NCBI GenBank assembly: GCA_002428495.1
Contig: DIWR01000011.1
Span: 88,437-152,436 of the forward strand
Source: Synergistaceae bacterium UBA6101
GTDB taxonomy: Bacteria > Synergistota > Synergistia > Synergistales > Synergistaceae
Direction: 5' to 3'
Length of the DNA: 64,000 nucleotides
In this document: positions 9,701-18,772 of the stretch, one piece after another
Layout: every line of letters begins with the position of its first letter
Position numbering within the stretch: position 1 is the stretch's first letter
The notes under the pieces: model-generated
What the model was told of the DNA's origin: nothing
The model's database searches: none
The model's input: only the letters and a program-made list of their open reading frames with translations
Program-made: the position numbers and the translations under genes

Positions 9701-10123
9701 AGCAACTTCTCCCTGGCCGATGAAGGCGAATCTGTCTCCCTCAAGCTTCCAGTCCCTTTTCGTCTCATCCAGCTCGATCAGTGTTTTTCTGGCATTGTCA
9801 ACAAAAAGTATCGTGTTGCCGTCAGGAGCGGTAACTCTTCTTTTTACTGAGCATGCTCTTGAATCTTCCCTTAGCTGCAGAAGCACCTCAGCTTCTTTTG
9901 CTGCCGGAAGGCTAATGGATCCCTGAAAAAGGAGGTCGCTCTGCCTCGATATGCGGAGCCGGCCGGCATGGCTGTCACCCAATGACCATCTGAGCGCGTC
10001 AAGTATATTGCTCTTGCCGCTTCCGTTCGGTCCCACTATTGCCGTGAATCCCGATGAGAGTATAAGGTCGTGGGATCCGCCGAAACTCTTGAATCCCTTA
10101 AGCTGAAGACGACTTATGTACAA
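6704..10123 (-). CDS. smc: Chromosome segregation ATPase SMC
   Basis: SMC is the core of the bacterial condensin and organises and segregates the nucleoid with ScpA/ScpB, which are not in this window. The 1139-residue protein has Walker A GPNGSGKSN (31-39) at the N-terminus. Two long charged coiled-coil arms flank a hinge at roughly 480-650. The C-terminal head holds the ABC signature LSGGEQ (1046-1051) and Walker B with LDEVDA (1073-1078). The start is a TTG preceded by GAGAGGG; it lies 26 nt inside the end of rng, so the genes are coupled. Confidence 0.96.
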   Translation of the reverse strand: MYISRLQLKGFKSFGGSHDLILSSGFTAIVGPNGSGKSNILDALRWSLGDSHAGRLRISRQSDLLFQGSISLPAAKEAEVLLQLREDSRACSVKRRVTAPDGNTILFVDNARKTLIELDETKRDWKLEGDRFAFIGQGEVAEVIQQRPLARRMRLESLFGIDVYRKRRMDASDRLVTVKEEYEQLRNVMAELQARREEIAPEVRRASELREILDKIEEERRLLYWLRRHRSELLIAEINETLEEFKKEQSVVSGWSDLWKKSLEQLEKDLVLLSREKQQQTWELEQSKKSFDGLIKSGYASASNLKASKERLEQAAEERRKTKEHMEVLMEEQKKTQEENKKAREELEAGQKALEKTEKKWQEYNLRIKEEKEQREAWNNEKGRLEAELQQIKAKLSFLGKDLLDIRNKKEGVSDPAKDIDAEIKKLEKERDRLLKEQDQIVSLHSDLYAKVQTLAAELQRARREATNARSKLNEVTEAMQADLYPRPVQYLLSASRLNRLDASPHAVVDVFTCDPIYSTALEAYLGGRQFQLLVEDLEEAGRCIDKLKVNAIGRATFLPLERCRPRYPDKQFRLPKEGITGWAIDLLKVDKHWLPAIQQIMGDLLIVESYAVGQELVRSGFKGPVSTLEGDVFQPGGTVSGGRSQKSGKTIEMKAQIVKLEQDAASFTSTAEHLAKEFKDAEAQELRVSEQKEEYTRRIREFDGRIALMEDEKTSYSKEQKRIEGERGRILEAVAEAGRQWNSVLASLSDLEKKWDSPSKLEDDHLIIEERERLRSEAAVMAERLSSRFALMERVSNELRSEERKIRSLDEEMSELDQRCVRERAGLARVGKSCLEIFERRKVLTEEIEKHVSGFSKLESKRELIRKKTVTADMRSRSALERVSAFEVKRGETEREIEELINTWEDQYPYPGGSALPEDEDIDDLRKNIRDGDRKIKAFGEVDMGVLSEDRNLRDRLAFMGEHLNDVRASAAELEKLISDADRQAYKVFSDALQEVDNRFCSLFQRLFGGGEAHLEMIEGDTIWDTGVDVVARPPGKHPQSINQLSGGEQSLAAISLLFASMEVAGCPLAVLDEVDAALDEVNLRRFSELAKEYARNRQVLAMTHRRVTMERADVLYGVTLSEPGLSQVIGVRLEDWA

Positions 10124-11606
10124 TTGCCCAGCCCTCTCTTTTCTGAAGTGCGTTTATCCTGTGTTCTATCTGGACTAGGCTTCCCTGCGCGTCAAGTCTG
10201 AATTTGCCCCACGAAAACTCAGGACATCCCCTTATAAATATTTTTTTATCAAATTCCTCTTCCCACGATGCCAGGAATGTTTCGGCTATGTACCCGGCTA
10301 TGGAAGAATATGCCTCGACGAGAAGGGCTTCAGACCTTGAAGACATCGTTATTTTCCTGATAAATCTCTTTATCTGCATCGCTATGCTCTCTTCACGCGG
10401 GACCCAGCCGAGACCTCCGCAGAAGGGGCAGCCATGGCTGAGGGCAGCTCTTATATCAGTCCTGGCTCTTTTTCTTGTTATCTCTACAAGTCCCAGACCG
10501 GTCACTCCATAGACCCTTGCCTTGCATCTATCGTTCCTGAACAGCTCCTGCAGCTCGTGGATGAGCTCGTGGTTCGATTCTTCTGTATCCATGTCGATAA
10601 AATCTACGACAATTATCCCTCCAATGGCGCGAAGTCTGAGCTGCCTGGCTATCTCCTCCGCTGCTTCCATATTTGTCTTGAAGATCGTGTCGTTCAGGTT
10701 TTTGGAACCAACAAATTTTCCGGTATTAACGTCAATAACTGTAAGGGCCTCGGTCTGGTCGATGACAAGGTAAGCTCCGGAAGAAAGCCAGACTTTTCTG
10801 TCCTGCAGCTCCAGCAGCTGGTTTTCGATGTTGTATACGTCAAATATCGGCGTTTTGCCTTTGTAGAAGTTTATTTCGATATTTTTGCCCGGAAAGAAGC
10901 GCTCTGCAAAAGACTGGATATTATCCCTGTCCTCTTCAGTATCTACAACTATCTCGTCTATATCCTCCGTGAGATCATCCCTGAGGACTCGCTCCAGCAG
11001 GCCAAGGTCTTTGTGTATCAGGCATGGAGCTCCGTTTTTTTCTGCATTGTGCTTTATGGTCTCCCACTGGGCTAGTAGATCCTGTACGTCATTTTCAAGG
11101 CTTTCTTTATCGCAGCCCTCTGCTACTGTTCTGATTATTATTCCGAATCCCTCCGGACGTATCTCCTTCGATATCGATCTCAGGCGGGCTCTTTCATCAT
11201 TGTCCTCTATCCTTTTGGATACGCCAGTCTCATGTCCGTCCGGAATGAGTACCATGTACCTTCCTGCCAGCGATATCCTGGGAGATACACGGGCTCCTTT
11301 GCCCTTTCTCGCATTTTTTACTACCTGTACCAGCATTTCAATTCCCGGTTTTACATCGATTCCATGCACATCATCGAGATAGAGGAATCCGTTCCTTCCA
11401 TCCCCAAGGTTTAAAAATGCGGAATGCATGCCCGGAAGGACACTGTCCACCCTGGCCTTGTATATCTCACCTGTTCTCTGATGCTCCAGCATTCTTTCTA
11501 CGAAGAAATCATAGAGCTTGCCCCTATCGTCGAGGATCGCTATCCTGATCTCTTCAGGGTCAATAAGATTTGCTACTATTTTTTTTGTCGGTTCGAATGA
11601 TGTCAT
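10098..11606 (-). CDS. rng: Ribonuclease G/E family endoribonuclease
   Basis: This 502-residue single-strand-specific endoribonuclease acts in rRNA maturation and mRNA decay. It has an N-terminal S1 RNA-binding domain (about residues 35-125). The DNase I-like catalytic core shows metal-binding aspartates in VIDVNTGKFVG and VVDFIDMD. A CPFCGGLG zinc-link lies near the C-terminus. It lacks the long E. coli RNase E scaffold tail, so RNase G is the better name. The ATG at 11606 has GGAGG 7 nt upstream; an ATG two codons earlier is too close to that site. It follows the DUF2344 gene by 16 nt. Confidence 0.92.
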   Translation of the reverse strand: MTSFEPTKKIVANLIDPEEIRIAILDDRGKLYDFFVERMLEHQRTGEIYKARVDSVLPGMHSAFLNLGDGRNGFLYLDDVHGIDVKPGIEMLVQVVKNARKGKGARVSPRISLAGRYMVLIPDGHETGVSKRIEDNDERARLRSISKEIRPEGFGIIIRTVAEGCDKESLENDVQDLLAQWETIKHNAEKNGAPCLIHKDLGLLERVLRDDLTEDIDEIVVDTEEDRDNIQSFAERFFPGKNIEINFYKGKTPIFDVYNIENQLLELQDRKVWLSSGAYLVIDQTEALTVIDVNTGKFVGSKNLNDTIFKTNMEAAEEIARQLRLRAIGGIIVVDFIDMDTEESNHELIHELQELFRNDRCKARVYGVTGLGLVEITRKRARTDIRAALSHGCPFCGGLGWVPREESIAMQIKRFIRKITMSSRSEALLVEAYSSIAGYIAETFLASWEEEFDKKIFIRGCPEFSWGKFRLDAQGSLVQIEHRINALQKREGWAIVHKSSSA

Positions 11607-11622
11607 GTTCATTCCTCCATGA

Positions 11623-12225
11623 TCAAATGAGAGGCAGTATTGTGCCGGTCCCGGCATCCCACGTACCCACATATTCCCGGACAAGACAAAGATCTTTCCA
11701 TCCCTCGCATATGCCCTCTTCTTTAAGGCTCCTTACAAGATTTCCCGCCCCGCAGTGTTCGAGATCGCCTATGGTAAGCACTGCGGAACCTTGATCGACA
11801 TAGGCTCCATAGAGTATCCCTGTCCTCTCGATCTCCTTTTGAAGCGTATCCAGCGCATCGCTTCCAAACTCGAAATCAACGCCGCTTATCCTGTATATCG
11901 CCGCTGTCGCAAGCTTTGACAGGGATGGCCCATCAACTTCAGCATATTTTAATACCTGTATCCCCTCCGAGAGCTTGTCGTTCCATCTTCCTGCACAGGA
12001 ATCATCCCACTCATTGAACCAGAAATCAGCCGGTTCCTGCACACCTTCAACTCCTGCCGCAAGCGCAGGTCCGAGGCTGATGTGCGGGTGTGGTGAAAAG
12101 CCTTGGGTAAATTCCTGCGAAAGACCTGCTCTTCTGGCAGCCCTTGAAAATAAGACCGGCAGATCAAGGTGATTCAAAAAGGTTATCCATCCTTTTTTTT
12201 CGAATATTATCCTTATCCTAGGCAT
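11623..12225 (-). CDS. DUF2344 (TIGR03936) radical-SAM-associated protein
   Basis: This 200-residue protein belongs to the DUF2344/TIGR03936 family. It begins MPRIRIIFEKKGWITFLNHLDLPVLFSRA and contains the conserved FSPHPHISLGPALAAGVE stretch. The family occurs almost always next to, or fused to, a B12-binding-domain radical SAM protein, as here: its ATG overlaps the end of that gene by 8 nt. The biochemical function is not established. Its position between the radical SAM enzyme and RNase G suggests an RNA-related role, which is inference only. Confidence 0.85.
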   Translation of the reverse strand: MPRIRIIFEKKGWITFLNHLDLPVLFSRAARRAGLSQEFTQGFSPHPHISLGPALAAGVEGVQEPADFWFNEWDDSCAGRWNDKLSEGIQVLKYAEVDGPSLSKLATAAIYRISGVDFEFGSDALDTLQKEIERTGILYGAYVDQGSAVLTIGDLEHCGAGNLVRSLKEEGICEGWKDLCLVREYVGTWDAGTGTILPLI

Positions 12226-14002
12226 CTGAGCAACCTTTCACGGCAGTTCTTCCCTGCCAGCCGCATGCATTGCACCCTTCCCTGCAGTCGCGTGTCACAT
12301 CTCCGGTCAGAGCTCTCTCCCTCTCCCTGATAAGGAACTGCTTTGAAACTCCGGGATCTATGTGATCCCACGGAAGGAGTTCATCCAGGGCACGTTCCCT
12401 GCATGCGTATCCGTCAGGATCGATCCCCAGATCATTGAAGACTTCCATCCATCTTTCAAAATTGAAGAATTCCGACCATCCGTCAAACCGCTCTCCCCTG
12501 TTCCACGCTTCTTCAACTGCGTCTGCAAGCCTGGCATCACCGCGGGCAAATACACCTTCTATATAGGTCTGTTCGGGCTCATGGTAAGATATGGTCACCT
12601 TGCGGTTCCTGATGTTGTTCTTTACCCACCTGCCCCGCTCCCTCAGTGTGTGGCGGTCAAGCTGTGCTTCCCATTGAAAGGGCGTATGGGCTTTAGGGAC
12701 AAAACCTGCAAGCGAAACGCTTATATCCCCCCGTCGTTTGTGCCTTTTCGCTATTGATACCGCCTTGTTGCATATCTCGTGTATCGCTGCAATATCTTCG
12801 TCTTTTTCAGTAGGCAGACCCATCATAAAATAAAGCTTGACCCTGTCCCAGCCATGGGAAAAAGTAGCATCGAGTGCTGATTCTATATCTTCGTCTGAAA
12901 CGCCCTTGTTTATGACATTCCTCAGACGCTGCGTCCCTGCTTCGGGGGCGAATGTGAGTCCGCCCTTACGGATCGACTCAAGTTCCGCTGCCAGGTTGAC
13001 AGAAAAAGCATCGACCCTTAGGCTTGGGAGGCTTAGTTTGATCTGGTTGTTTTTGAGCATGGGGGCAAATCTTTTAAGTATCTCACCCATCCCGCTCCAG
13101 TCACATGTTGCAAGTGACAGCAGGCCTACTTCCTCCCACCCCGTATTCTGAAGGAGCTCTTCCACCTGATCTGCAACTGACGCCGCGCTTCTCTCCCTGA
13201 CAGGCCTGTCGATCATGCCAGCCTGGCAGAAACGACATCCCCTGGTGCAGCCTTTGAAGACCTGTACCGCTATCCTGTCATGTACTATCCCTGTGTTGGG
13301 TACGATCATATCCCTGTTGTAAAAAGCCGAGTCAAGATCTTCCACTATCCTGCGCATCACCGGTTTATCGGGTTTTATCATTGGAACATATACCCCTTGG
13401 ATCTTTGACAGCGCCCTTATCTTTTCTCCCCTGCTCCTGCCTTTAAGTTCATGTATTGCCCTTAGTACATCAGGCACCAGTATCTCGCCGTCTCCTACAC
13501 AAAATGCGTCGATAAAGGGCGACATCGGCTCCGGAGCAAGAGCTCCCGGGCCGCCCGCAATGACAATGGGGTCTTCTTCTTTCCTATTTTCAGAACGAAA
13601 AGGGATCCCGGCAAGGTCCAGCACAGTCAGAATGTTGGTATAAGAAAGTTCATACTGAAGAGTAAAGCCGACAACATCAAACTCTGATACAGGCCTCCTG
13701 CTTTCAAGGGCCCAGAGCTTTGTGCCCGATGATCTCAGAGCCTCCTCCATATCCGGCCATGGAGTATAGACCCTTTCCGCATCCGCAAATGGAAGGGTCT
13801 TGGTAAGTCCGTAAAGTATCTGGTATCCGAGATAGCTCATCCCCACTTCGTATACGTCGGGAAAAGCATAACAAATCCTGACTACATCTGAGTCTGAGCT
13901 TTTTACCGGGCCGCTTCCCCACTCGCCGCCTGTATACCTTGAAGGTCTTTTGACCGATGCAAGGATGGACCTGCGAAGGTCAGCCCCTATTTCTGATAAC
14001 AT
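12218..14002 (-). CDS. TIGR03960-type radical SAM protein with B12-binding-like domain
   Basis: This 594-residue protein has an N-terminal cobalamin-binding-like domain (about 40-200). The radical SAM core carries the CxxxCxxC cluster motif in FKGCTRGCRFCQAGM, which would bind the 4Fe-4S cluster and SAM. A cysteine pair in CNACGW lies close to the C-terminus. It matches the TIGR03960 family, the usual partner of the DUF2344 protein encoded just downstream. The reaction is unknown. The start ATG follows AGGAGGATC. About 105 nt without a gene separate it from rodA upstream in the transcript. Confidence 0.88.
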   Translation of the reverse strand: MLSEIGADLRRSILASVKRPSRYTGGEWGSGPVKSSDSDVVRICYAFPDVYEVGMSYLGYQILYGLTKTLPFADAERVYTPWPDMEEALRSSGTKLWALESRRPVSEFDVVGFTLQYELSYTNILTVLDLAGIPFRSENRKEEDPIVIAGGPGALAPEPMSPFIDAFCVGDGEILVPDVLRAIHELKGRSRGEKIRALSKIQGVYVPMIKPDKPVMRRIVEDLDSAFYNRDMIVPNTGIVHDRIAVQVFKGCTRGCRFCQAGMIDRPVRERSAASVADQVEELLQNTGWEEVGLLSLATCDWSGMGEILKRFAPMLKNNQIKLSLPSLRVDAFSVNLAAELESIRKGGLTFAPEAGTQRLRNVINKGVSDEDIESALDATFSHGWDRVKLYFMMGLPTEKDEDIAAIHEICNKAVSIAKRHKRRGDISVSLAGFVPKAHTPFQWEAQLDRHTLRERGRWVKNNIRNRKVTISYHEPEQTYIEGVFARGDARLADAVEEAWNRGERFDGWSEFFNFERWMEVFNDLGIDPDGYACRERALDELLPWDHIDPGVSKQFLIRERERALTGDVTRDCREGCNACGWQGRTAVKGCSDA

Positions 14003-14107
14003 TTTGATGATCCTCCTGATGCAGGGAGTGCTCTTGATCGGGGCATCCCCGCTCTCTAAATTTTACCGGGCAGGAATTATTGTTTATTCCGGCCGCGTAA
14101 TTTCAAT

Positions 14108-15220
14108 TTAAAACCTGCCCTCTCTCGATACTATGACAACGCTCTGGACCAGCGCCAGCGCTATTGCCACTGCCAGGAGCGAACTTCCGCCATAACTGAA
14201 CAGAGGCAGCGGCAGACCGGTCACAGGCAGCAGGCCCATGCTCATTCCAATGCTTTCGGTTATCTGGAACCATATCCATGCGACTATTCCTGCTGTAAGC
14301 AGTTTTCCCCTGGTGTCCCTTGTATAATATGCAACGTTGAGCATCCTCAAAAGCAGCATCGTAAAAAGAATCAAAACGACCAGACAGCCTATAAAGCCAA
14401 ACTCTTCAGAAAATACGCTGAAAATAAAATCCGTGTGCGGTTCCGGTAAAAAATGAAGTTTGCCCTGGGTACCGTGAAGAAATCCTTTTCCGAAAAGACC
14501 TCCTGATCCGACAGCTATCCTTGACTGTATTACATTATACCCCGCACCCTGGGGGTCTATTGTAGGATCGAGAAATACCATGAGCCTCATTTTCTGATAG
14601 GGCTTTAGAAATATCCATGCGGCAGGCAGCATCGCAAGGATAAAGATAACTATACCCGACAGAAATTTCACGGGCGCTCCGGCCGCTATCAGTACTGCAA
14701 AAAGCATGACGGAGTAGACAAGAGAGCTTCCCAGGTCGGGCTGAAGAAGTATCAGCACTATCATAACTCCTCCCAGACCTACAGCAACAGCTATGCCTTT
14801 CATGTCTGTCGGAGGCAGTTTGAAACAGATCTGTGACAGCGCCAGTGCCAGTATGACCTTGCCCATTTCAGAGGGCTGTATCCTGAAAAAACCAAGATTG
14901 AACCAGCTCTGGGATCCCTTTGAAGTATACCCGACTGCCAATAGCAGGACCAGAACCAGAACCATAACGACAAAAAGCAGTCCTGCAAGATCCAGGAACC
15001 TCTGATATCCTATCTTTAACACCGTCACGTAGACGACCGCACTTGTCCCGCCCCACACCAGCTGGCGAACAGCAAACGAAGAGAGTGTGACAGCCTTATT
15101 CGGGCTAGCACTGTAAATAGCAGCTATTCCAAAAAGAAACAAAGCTATTGTGGCAAACAGCATCAGCAGATCAATGTTCGACCTGATCTCCCTCCAGCTG
15201 CTGCCGCTCTTTTCAGGCAT
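14108..15220 (-). CDS. rodA: SEDS peptidoglycan glycosyltransferase RodA
   Basis: RodA polymerises glycan strands in the elongasome together with the class B PBP2 encoded upstream at 17.0-18.8 kb. The 370-residue protein is almost entirely hydrophobic, with about ten membrane segments. It shows the SEDS signature GLFGKGFLHGTQGKLHFLPE followed by HTDFIF, and a C-terminal PVTGLPLPLFSYGGSS motif. FtsW is an alternative, but the location in the mre-mrdA-min operon favours RodA. The ATG overlaps the end of minE by 8 nt. Confidence 0.93.
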   Translation of the reverse strand: MPEKSGSSWREIRSNIDLLMLFATIALFLFGIAAIYSASPNKAVTLSSFAVRQLVWGGTSAVVYVTVLKIGYQRFLDLAGLLFVVMVLVLVLLLAVGYTSKGSQSWFNLGFFRIQPSEMGKVILALALSQICFKLPPTDMKGIAVAVGLGGVMIVLILLQPDLGSSLVYSVMLFAVLIAAGAPVKFLSGIVIFILAMLPAAWIFLKPYQKMRLMVFLDPTIDPQGAGYNVIQSRIAVGSGGLFGKGFLHGTQGKLHFLPEPHTDFIFSVFSEEFGFIGCLVVLILFTMLLLRMLNVAYYTRDTRGKLLTAGIVAWIWFQITESIGMSMGLLPVTGLPLPLFSYGGSSLLAVAIALALVQSVVIVSREGRF

Positions 15221-15494
15221 TCTTTTTCCTTCCTCTTACCGGCCTTTGTGAACTCTTAAGCGGTATGTCTGCGACCAAAGCAACTGACCGGTTTCGCCTC
15301 TCAAGATTCATATTTATTCCATTTTCATCTATATCCAGATATTTTTTTAACAGCTTCACCATGTCCACCTTCAACGCTTCAAGTTTCTCGGGAGCTATAT
15401 CGTTGCGGTCATGGATAAGGACGAGCTGCAGCCTCTCTTTTGCTACTTCCTTGCTTTTGCCCCCTGAAAAGAACCTTGACAGGAATTCAAACAT
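15213..15494 (-). CDS. minE: Cell division topological specificity factor MinE
   Basis: MinE stimulates the MinD ATPase and drives Min oscillation or gradient formation, restricting Z-ring assembly to midcell. The roughly 93-residue product starts MFEFLSRFF, an amphipathic membrane-targeting segment, followed by the MinD-interacting helix (KERLQLVLIHDR). I chose the ATG at 15494 because AGGTGG lies 8 nt upstream, overlapping the minD stop; a GTG four codons earlier has no RBS. The order minC-minD-minE is the standard one. Confidence 0.95.
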   Translation of the reverse strand: MFEFLSRFFSGGKSKEVAKERLQLVLIHDRNDIAPEKLEALKVDMVKLLKKYLDIDENGINMNLERRNRSVALVADIPLKSSQRPVRGRKKNA

Positions 15495-15506
15495 TATATT
15501 TGCCAC

Positions 15507-16304
15507 CTACTTTCCAAAAAACCTGCGAAGGGAAGAGAAAAATCCCTTCTGATTTCCGGAGAGGTCCATAAAAGGAACTTCGTTGCCGCAGATCCTCTTT
15601 GCTATGTTCAAAAAAGCCTGAGAAGCTGCTGATCCATTTGAAAATGTCAGCGGTTCCCCTTTGTTGGATGAAGTAACAACGCTTTCGTCATCAGGTATAG
15701 TGCCTATCAGGTCGACAGCAAGGATATCCAGAACATCCTGGACGGCAAGCATATCGCCGCGTTTTACCATCTCAGGCTTGATCCTGTTTATTATCAGACT
15801 GATAGGAGCTTTTTCCATAGACTCGAGCAATCCGATTATCCTGTCGGCATCCCGTACTGCTGAAACTTCAGGTGTCGTCACTACCAGAGCTTCGTCAGCG
15901 CCTGCCGAGGCATTTCTGAACCCGGCCTCTATACCTGCAGGACTGTCTATAAGGACATAATCAAATTCACTTCTGAGCTGTCTGCATATATCCAGCATCT
16001 GATCTGATGTAACTGCATCCTTGGTCCTTGACTGTGCCGTTGGGATCATATAGAGATTATTTATCCTCTTATCTCTTATCAGAGCCTGGTTGAGCCGACA
16101 GGTACCCTCGATAACGTCCACCAATGTATAGACTATCCTGTTTTCAAGACCCATTATCACATCAAGGTTCCTGAGCCCCACATCTCCGTCTACCGCGACA
16201 ACTTTATGGCCCTCGCCTGCCAGTGCGACAGCGAGGTTGGCGGTAGTTGTTGTTTTCCCTACACCGCCTTTGCCCGATGTAATAACTATTATCCTGCAGT
16301 CCAT
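15507..16304 (-). CDS. minD: Septum site-determining ATPase MinD
   Basis: MinD is a ParA-like ATPase that dimerises on the membrane and recruits MinC. The 265-residue protein has the deviant Walker A KGGVGKTT (12-19) and the conserved DGDVGLRNLD segment. Its C-terminal amphipathic membrane-targeting helix is seen in GFFSSLRRFFGK. AGGAGGATGAAAGT precedes the ATG. It lies 12 nt after minC and before minE. Confidence 0.97.
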   Translation of the reverse strand: MDCRIIVITSGKGGVGKTTTTANLAVALAGEGHKVVAVDGDVGLRNLDVIMGLENRIVYTLVDVIEGTCRLNQALIRDKRINNLYMIPTAQSRTKDAVTSDQMLDICRQLRSEFDYVLIDSPAGIEAGFRNASAGADEALVVTTPEVSAVRDADRIIGLLESMEKAPISLIINRIKPEMVKRGDMLAVQDVLDILAVDLIGTIPDDESVVTSSNKGEPLTFSNGSAASQAFLNIAKRICGNEVPFMDLSGNQKGFFSSLRRFFGK

Positions 16305-16316
16305 ACTTTCATCCTC

Positions 16317-16985
16317 CTATATCGCAGGCCACTCAGTGAGCAGCACTTCATCCCCGTTAACGGTTATCACAACAGCTTTGCCCCATATATCAGAACTTTT
16401 ATCGATTAGTCCTACTTTGCGGCCGATCCTGACCTGCCCAGATTCGAATGATCTTGCACAGACCGAGGCTGTTTCGTCTCCTTTAAAACCCGCGTGAGCC
16501 AGACCTTTAAGTCTTCCAAGTACAACTATGTGTCCCCCGGCAGAAATCTCTGATCCAACGTTGACGTGGCCTGTCACTATCACATCTCCCTCATGTATTA
16601 TCTTCTGTCCCCCGCGCAGTGTTCCAGTATAGAGGAGCGTCCCGGATCCTTTGCGGCCTGAAGGTCTTTCCTGTCTTGATTTATTATCAAAATCTCCGAC
16701 AGCCATACCCATTCGTTCAAGTGCCAGGGCTGTCTCCGGATCGGTAACGGCCCAGCTGATAACTGAGCAGCGGGTCGGTTCGATAAAATATTTCCATATC
16801 TTGGCAACAAGGGCAGCCCCAAAGCTTCTGCCCTGCAGATCCATTATGATGCTGCTTCCTTCCAGCAGTGTTTTCCCGTTGGACGTAAGTTCCTCAAACT
16901 CCTCAAGTATCTTTTTTTCGCTAAGTTCCTCAGGAACTACGCATCGTAAAATTCCCGTCTGTATACCCTTGAGATGGATCATCAT
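16317..16985 (-). CDS. minC: Septum site-determining protein MinC
   Basis: MinC inhibits FtsZ polymerisation when recruited by MinD. The roughly 222-residue protein has a variable N-terminal FtsZ-binding domain. Its C-terminal beta-helix shows the glycine-rich repeats of the family (LRGGQKIIHEGDVIVTGHVN, then GGHIVVLGRLKG and AHAGFKGDE). The start is uncertain. A GTG at 16997 and ATGs at 16985 and 16982 are possible; GGGG upstream of 16985 is the best but imperfect RBS. Confidence 0.92.
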   Translation of the reverse strand: MMIHLKGIQTGILRCVVPEELSEKKILEEFEELTSNGKTLLEGSSIIMDLQGRSFGAALVAKIWKYFIEPTRCSVISWAVTDPETALALERMGMAVGDFDNKSRQERPSGRKGSGTLLYTGTLRGGQKIIHEGDVIVTGHVNVGSEISAGGHIVVLGRLKGLAHAGFKGDETASVCARSFESGQVRIGRKVGLIDKSSDIWGKAVVITVNGDEVLLTEWPAI

Positions 16986-16999
16986 CCTCAAATTCACCC

Positions 17000-18772
17000 C
17001 TATTCTGTTTTAGGCTTGACCGGGGCCGGTTCGGCGTACTTATTCCCATTTATAAGCAAGTTGAGCATTTTTCCAACTATAGGACCTGCAACCGCTCCTC
17101 CGCCCTTTCCCGCTTCCGCGATGACAACCACTGCGTAGCGCGGCGCGTTTGCCGGAGCATATCCTGCAAACCATGCATGATCTTCTCCATGCGCGTTCTG
17201 AGCCGTGCCGGTCTTTCCTGCGATCTGAACTCCGAAAGAGCTTGCGCGCCTTCCGGTGCCTGTGCTTGCGACTTCACGCAGACCTTCCTGTATTATCTTT
17301 ATGGTCTCAGGAGCTATTTCAAGCTTTCTGTACTCTGGTATCGCTTTAGAATTTATCCGTGGCTTAACGAGTTTACCCCCGTTGGCGACAGCGGCGTAAG
17401 CTCTAAGGAGCTGAACAGGTGTCATAAGGACGTAGCCCTGGCCTATTGAATAATTGACTGTGTCTCCCCCATACCAGTTTTCCCCGATCCTTTCTTTTTT
17501 CCACTCAGGCCCTGCAATAGTTCCTGATATTTCTCCCAAGAGGTCTATTCCCGTCTTTTCCCCGACTCCATATTTTTCGGCAGTTTTGATCAGTCTGTCT
17601 ATCCCCAGCCATGTAGCTGTCTGATAAAAATAGACATCGCAGGAATCCCTGAGCGCCCTCAGGACATTCACCGTGCCGTGTCCTGTGCGGAGCCAGCATC
17701 TGAAACGTCTGTCGCCAAGCTCGAAGTATCCCGGACACCTTACTGTTGTGCTTGTGTTTACGACTTTGTTTTCAAGCACAGAGGAAGCCGTTACGATCTT
17801 AAACGTTGATGCCGGTGGATACCCGCCGGATATCACCCTGTTCATCATCGGTCTTTCTTTGTGGTCTGTCAGGGCCGCCCATTCCTTGTTTGAAATGCCC
17901 CAAGTGAAGGGGTTGGGATCGTAGCTTGGGGATGAATATAGACATTTTACAGAACCATCGTTGACATCCATTGCAACAACAGCCCCCCTGAAGTTTCCTA
18001 TCAGCTCCGCAGCATAGCGCTGTGCAGCAAGGTCGATCGTCAGAACTGCATCGCTGCCCTTTTGCGGAGGGCTGTATGATATATCCCTTAGTTTTCTTCC
18101 CTTTGCATCTACTTCTATTACCTCTTCACCTGGCAAACCCTGGAGCTCTTCATCATACCATGCTTCGATCCCGTTTTTGCCTATCATGTCTCCCCCACGG
18201 TAGGAGCTGTCCTTCCTTGCTTCCAACTCCTCTTTGGTTATCTCCGAAACATAGCCTACCACGTGTGCAGTAAAATTTCCCGCCGGATATGTCCTCTTCC
18301 AGACAGGGGAGAGAAAAAGGGCCTCGCTGAAATCCTTGTCTGTGATCAGCTCCGCTGCCTGGGCGAATGTAAGGTTCGATGCGACTGTTATCGCACGGTA
18401 AGGTGCTGAATACTGCTTTTCGATCAGTTTTTTCAGTTCTTCTTCGTTTATCGGGATCCCATTTCTCATAAGGACCGACGAAACCAGTTTAATGCTGCCT
18501 TCCCGCTGAAGGTCTACAGGGTATCCGTTAACGCTGAAAGTCCTTACATTAGCAGCAAGCGGTGCTCCCTTGGAATCAGTGATCGTACCCCTCTGCGGAG
18601 ACATTCTTATGATTCTGAGCCTGTTCTGTGATGCCAGCCTTACATATTCGTTTGCCTTGATCACCTGGAAGAAAAAGAGGCTCATGAGCAGCACAGCAAC
18701 CGAGAACAACACTATAAACTGAAGGAGCCTTATCCTTCTGTCTATGTTGAATCGGGCCTGTCTGTTAAACAT
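17000..18772 (-). CDS. mrdA: Penicillin-binding protein 2 (class B transpeptidase)
   Basis: PBP2 cross-links peptidoglycan in the elongasome and partners RodA. The 590-residue protein has one N-terminal membrane anchor (about 18-36), a PBP dimerisation/pedestal domain, and a transpeptidase domain. Catalytic motifs are S322-T-F-K325, YSIGQG and K520-T-G. The tail EPAPVKPKTE is proline/lysine rich. Its start overlaps mreD by 8 nt. The family is certain; the name mrdA/PBP2 follows from the mreBCD-rodA context. Confidence 0.95.
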   Translation of the reverse strand: MFNRQARFNIDRRIRLLQFIVLFSVAVLLMSLFFFQVIKANEYVRLASQNRLRIIRMSPQRGTITDSKGAPLAANVRTFSVNGYPVDLQREGSIKLVSSVLMRNGIPINEEELKKLIEKQYSAPYRAITVASNLTFAQAAELITDKDFSEALFLSPVWKRTYPAGNFTAHVVGYVSEITKEELEARKDSSYRGGDMIGKNGIEAWYDEELQGLPGEEVIEVDAKGRKLRDISYSPPQKGSDAVLTIDLAAQRYAAELIGNFRGAVVAMDVNDGSVKCLYSSPSYDPNPFTWGISNKEWAALTDHKERPMMNRVISGGYPPASTFKIVTASSVLENKVVNTSTTVRCPGYFELGDRRFRCWLRTGHGTVNVLRALRDSCDVYFYQTATWLGIDRLIKTAEKYGVGEKTGIDLLGEISGTIAGPEWKKERIGENWYGGDTVNYSIGQGYVLMTPVQLLRAYAAVANGGKLVKPRINSKAIPEYRKLEIAPETIKIIQEGLREVASTGTGRRASSFGVQIAGKTGTAQNAHGEDHAWFAGYAPANAPRYAVVVIAEAGKGGGAVAGPIVGKMLNLLINGNKYAEPAPVKPKTE

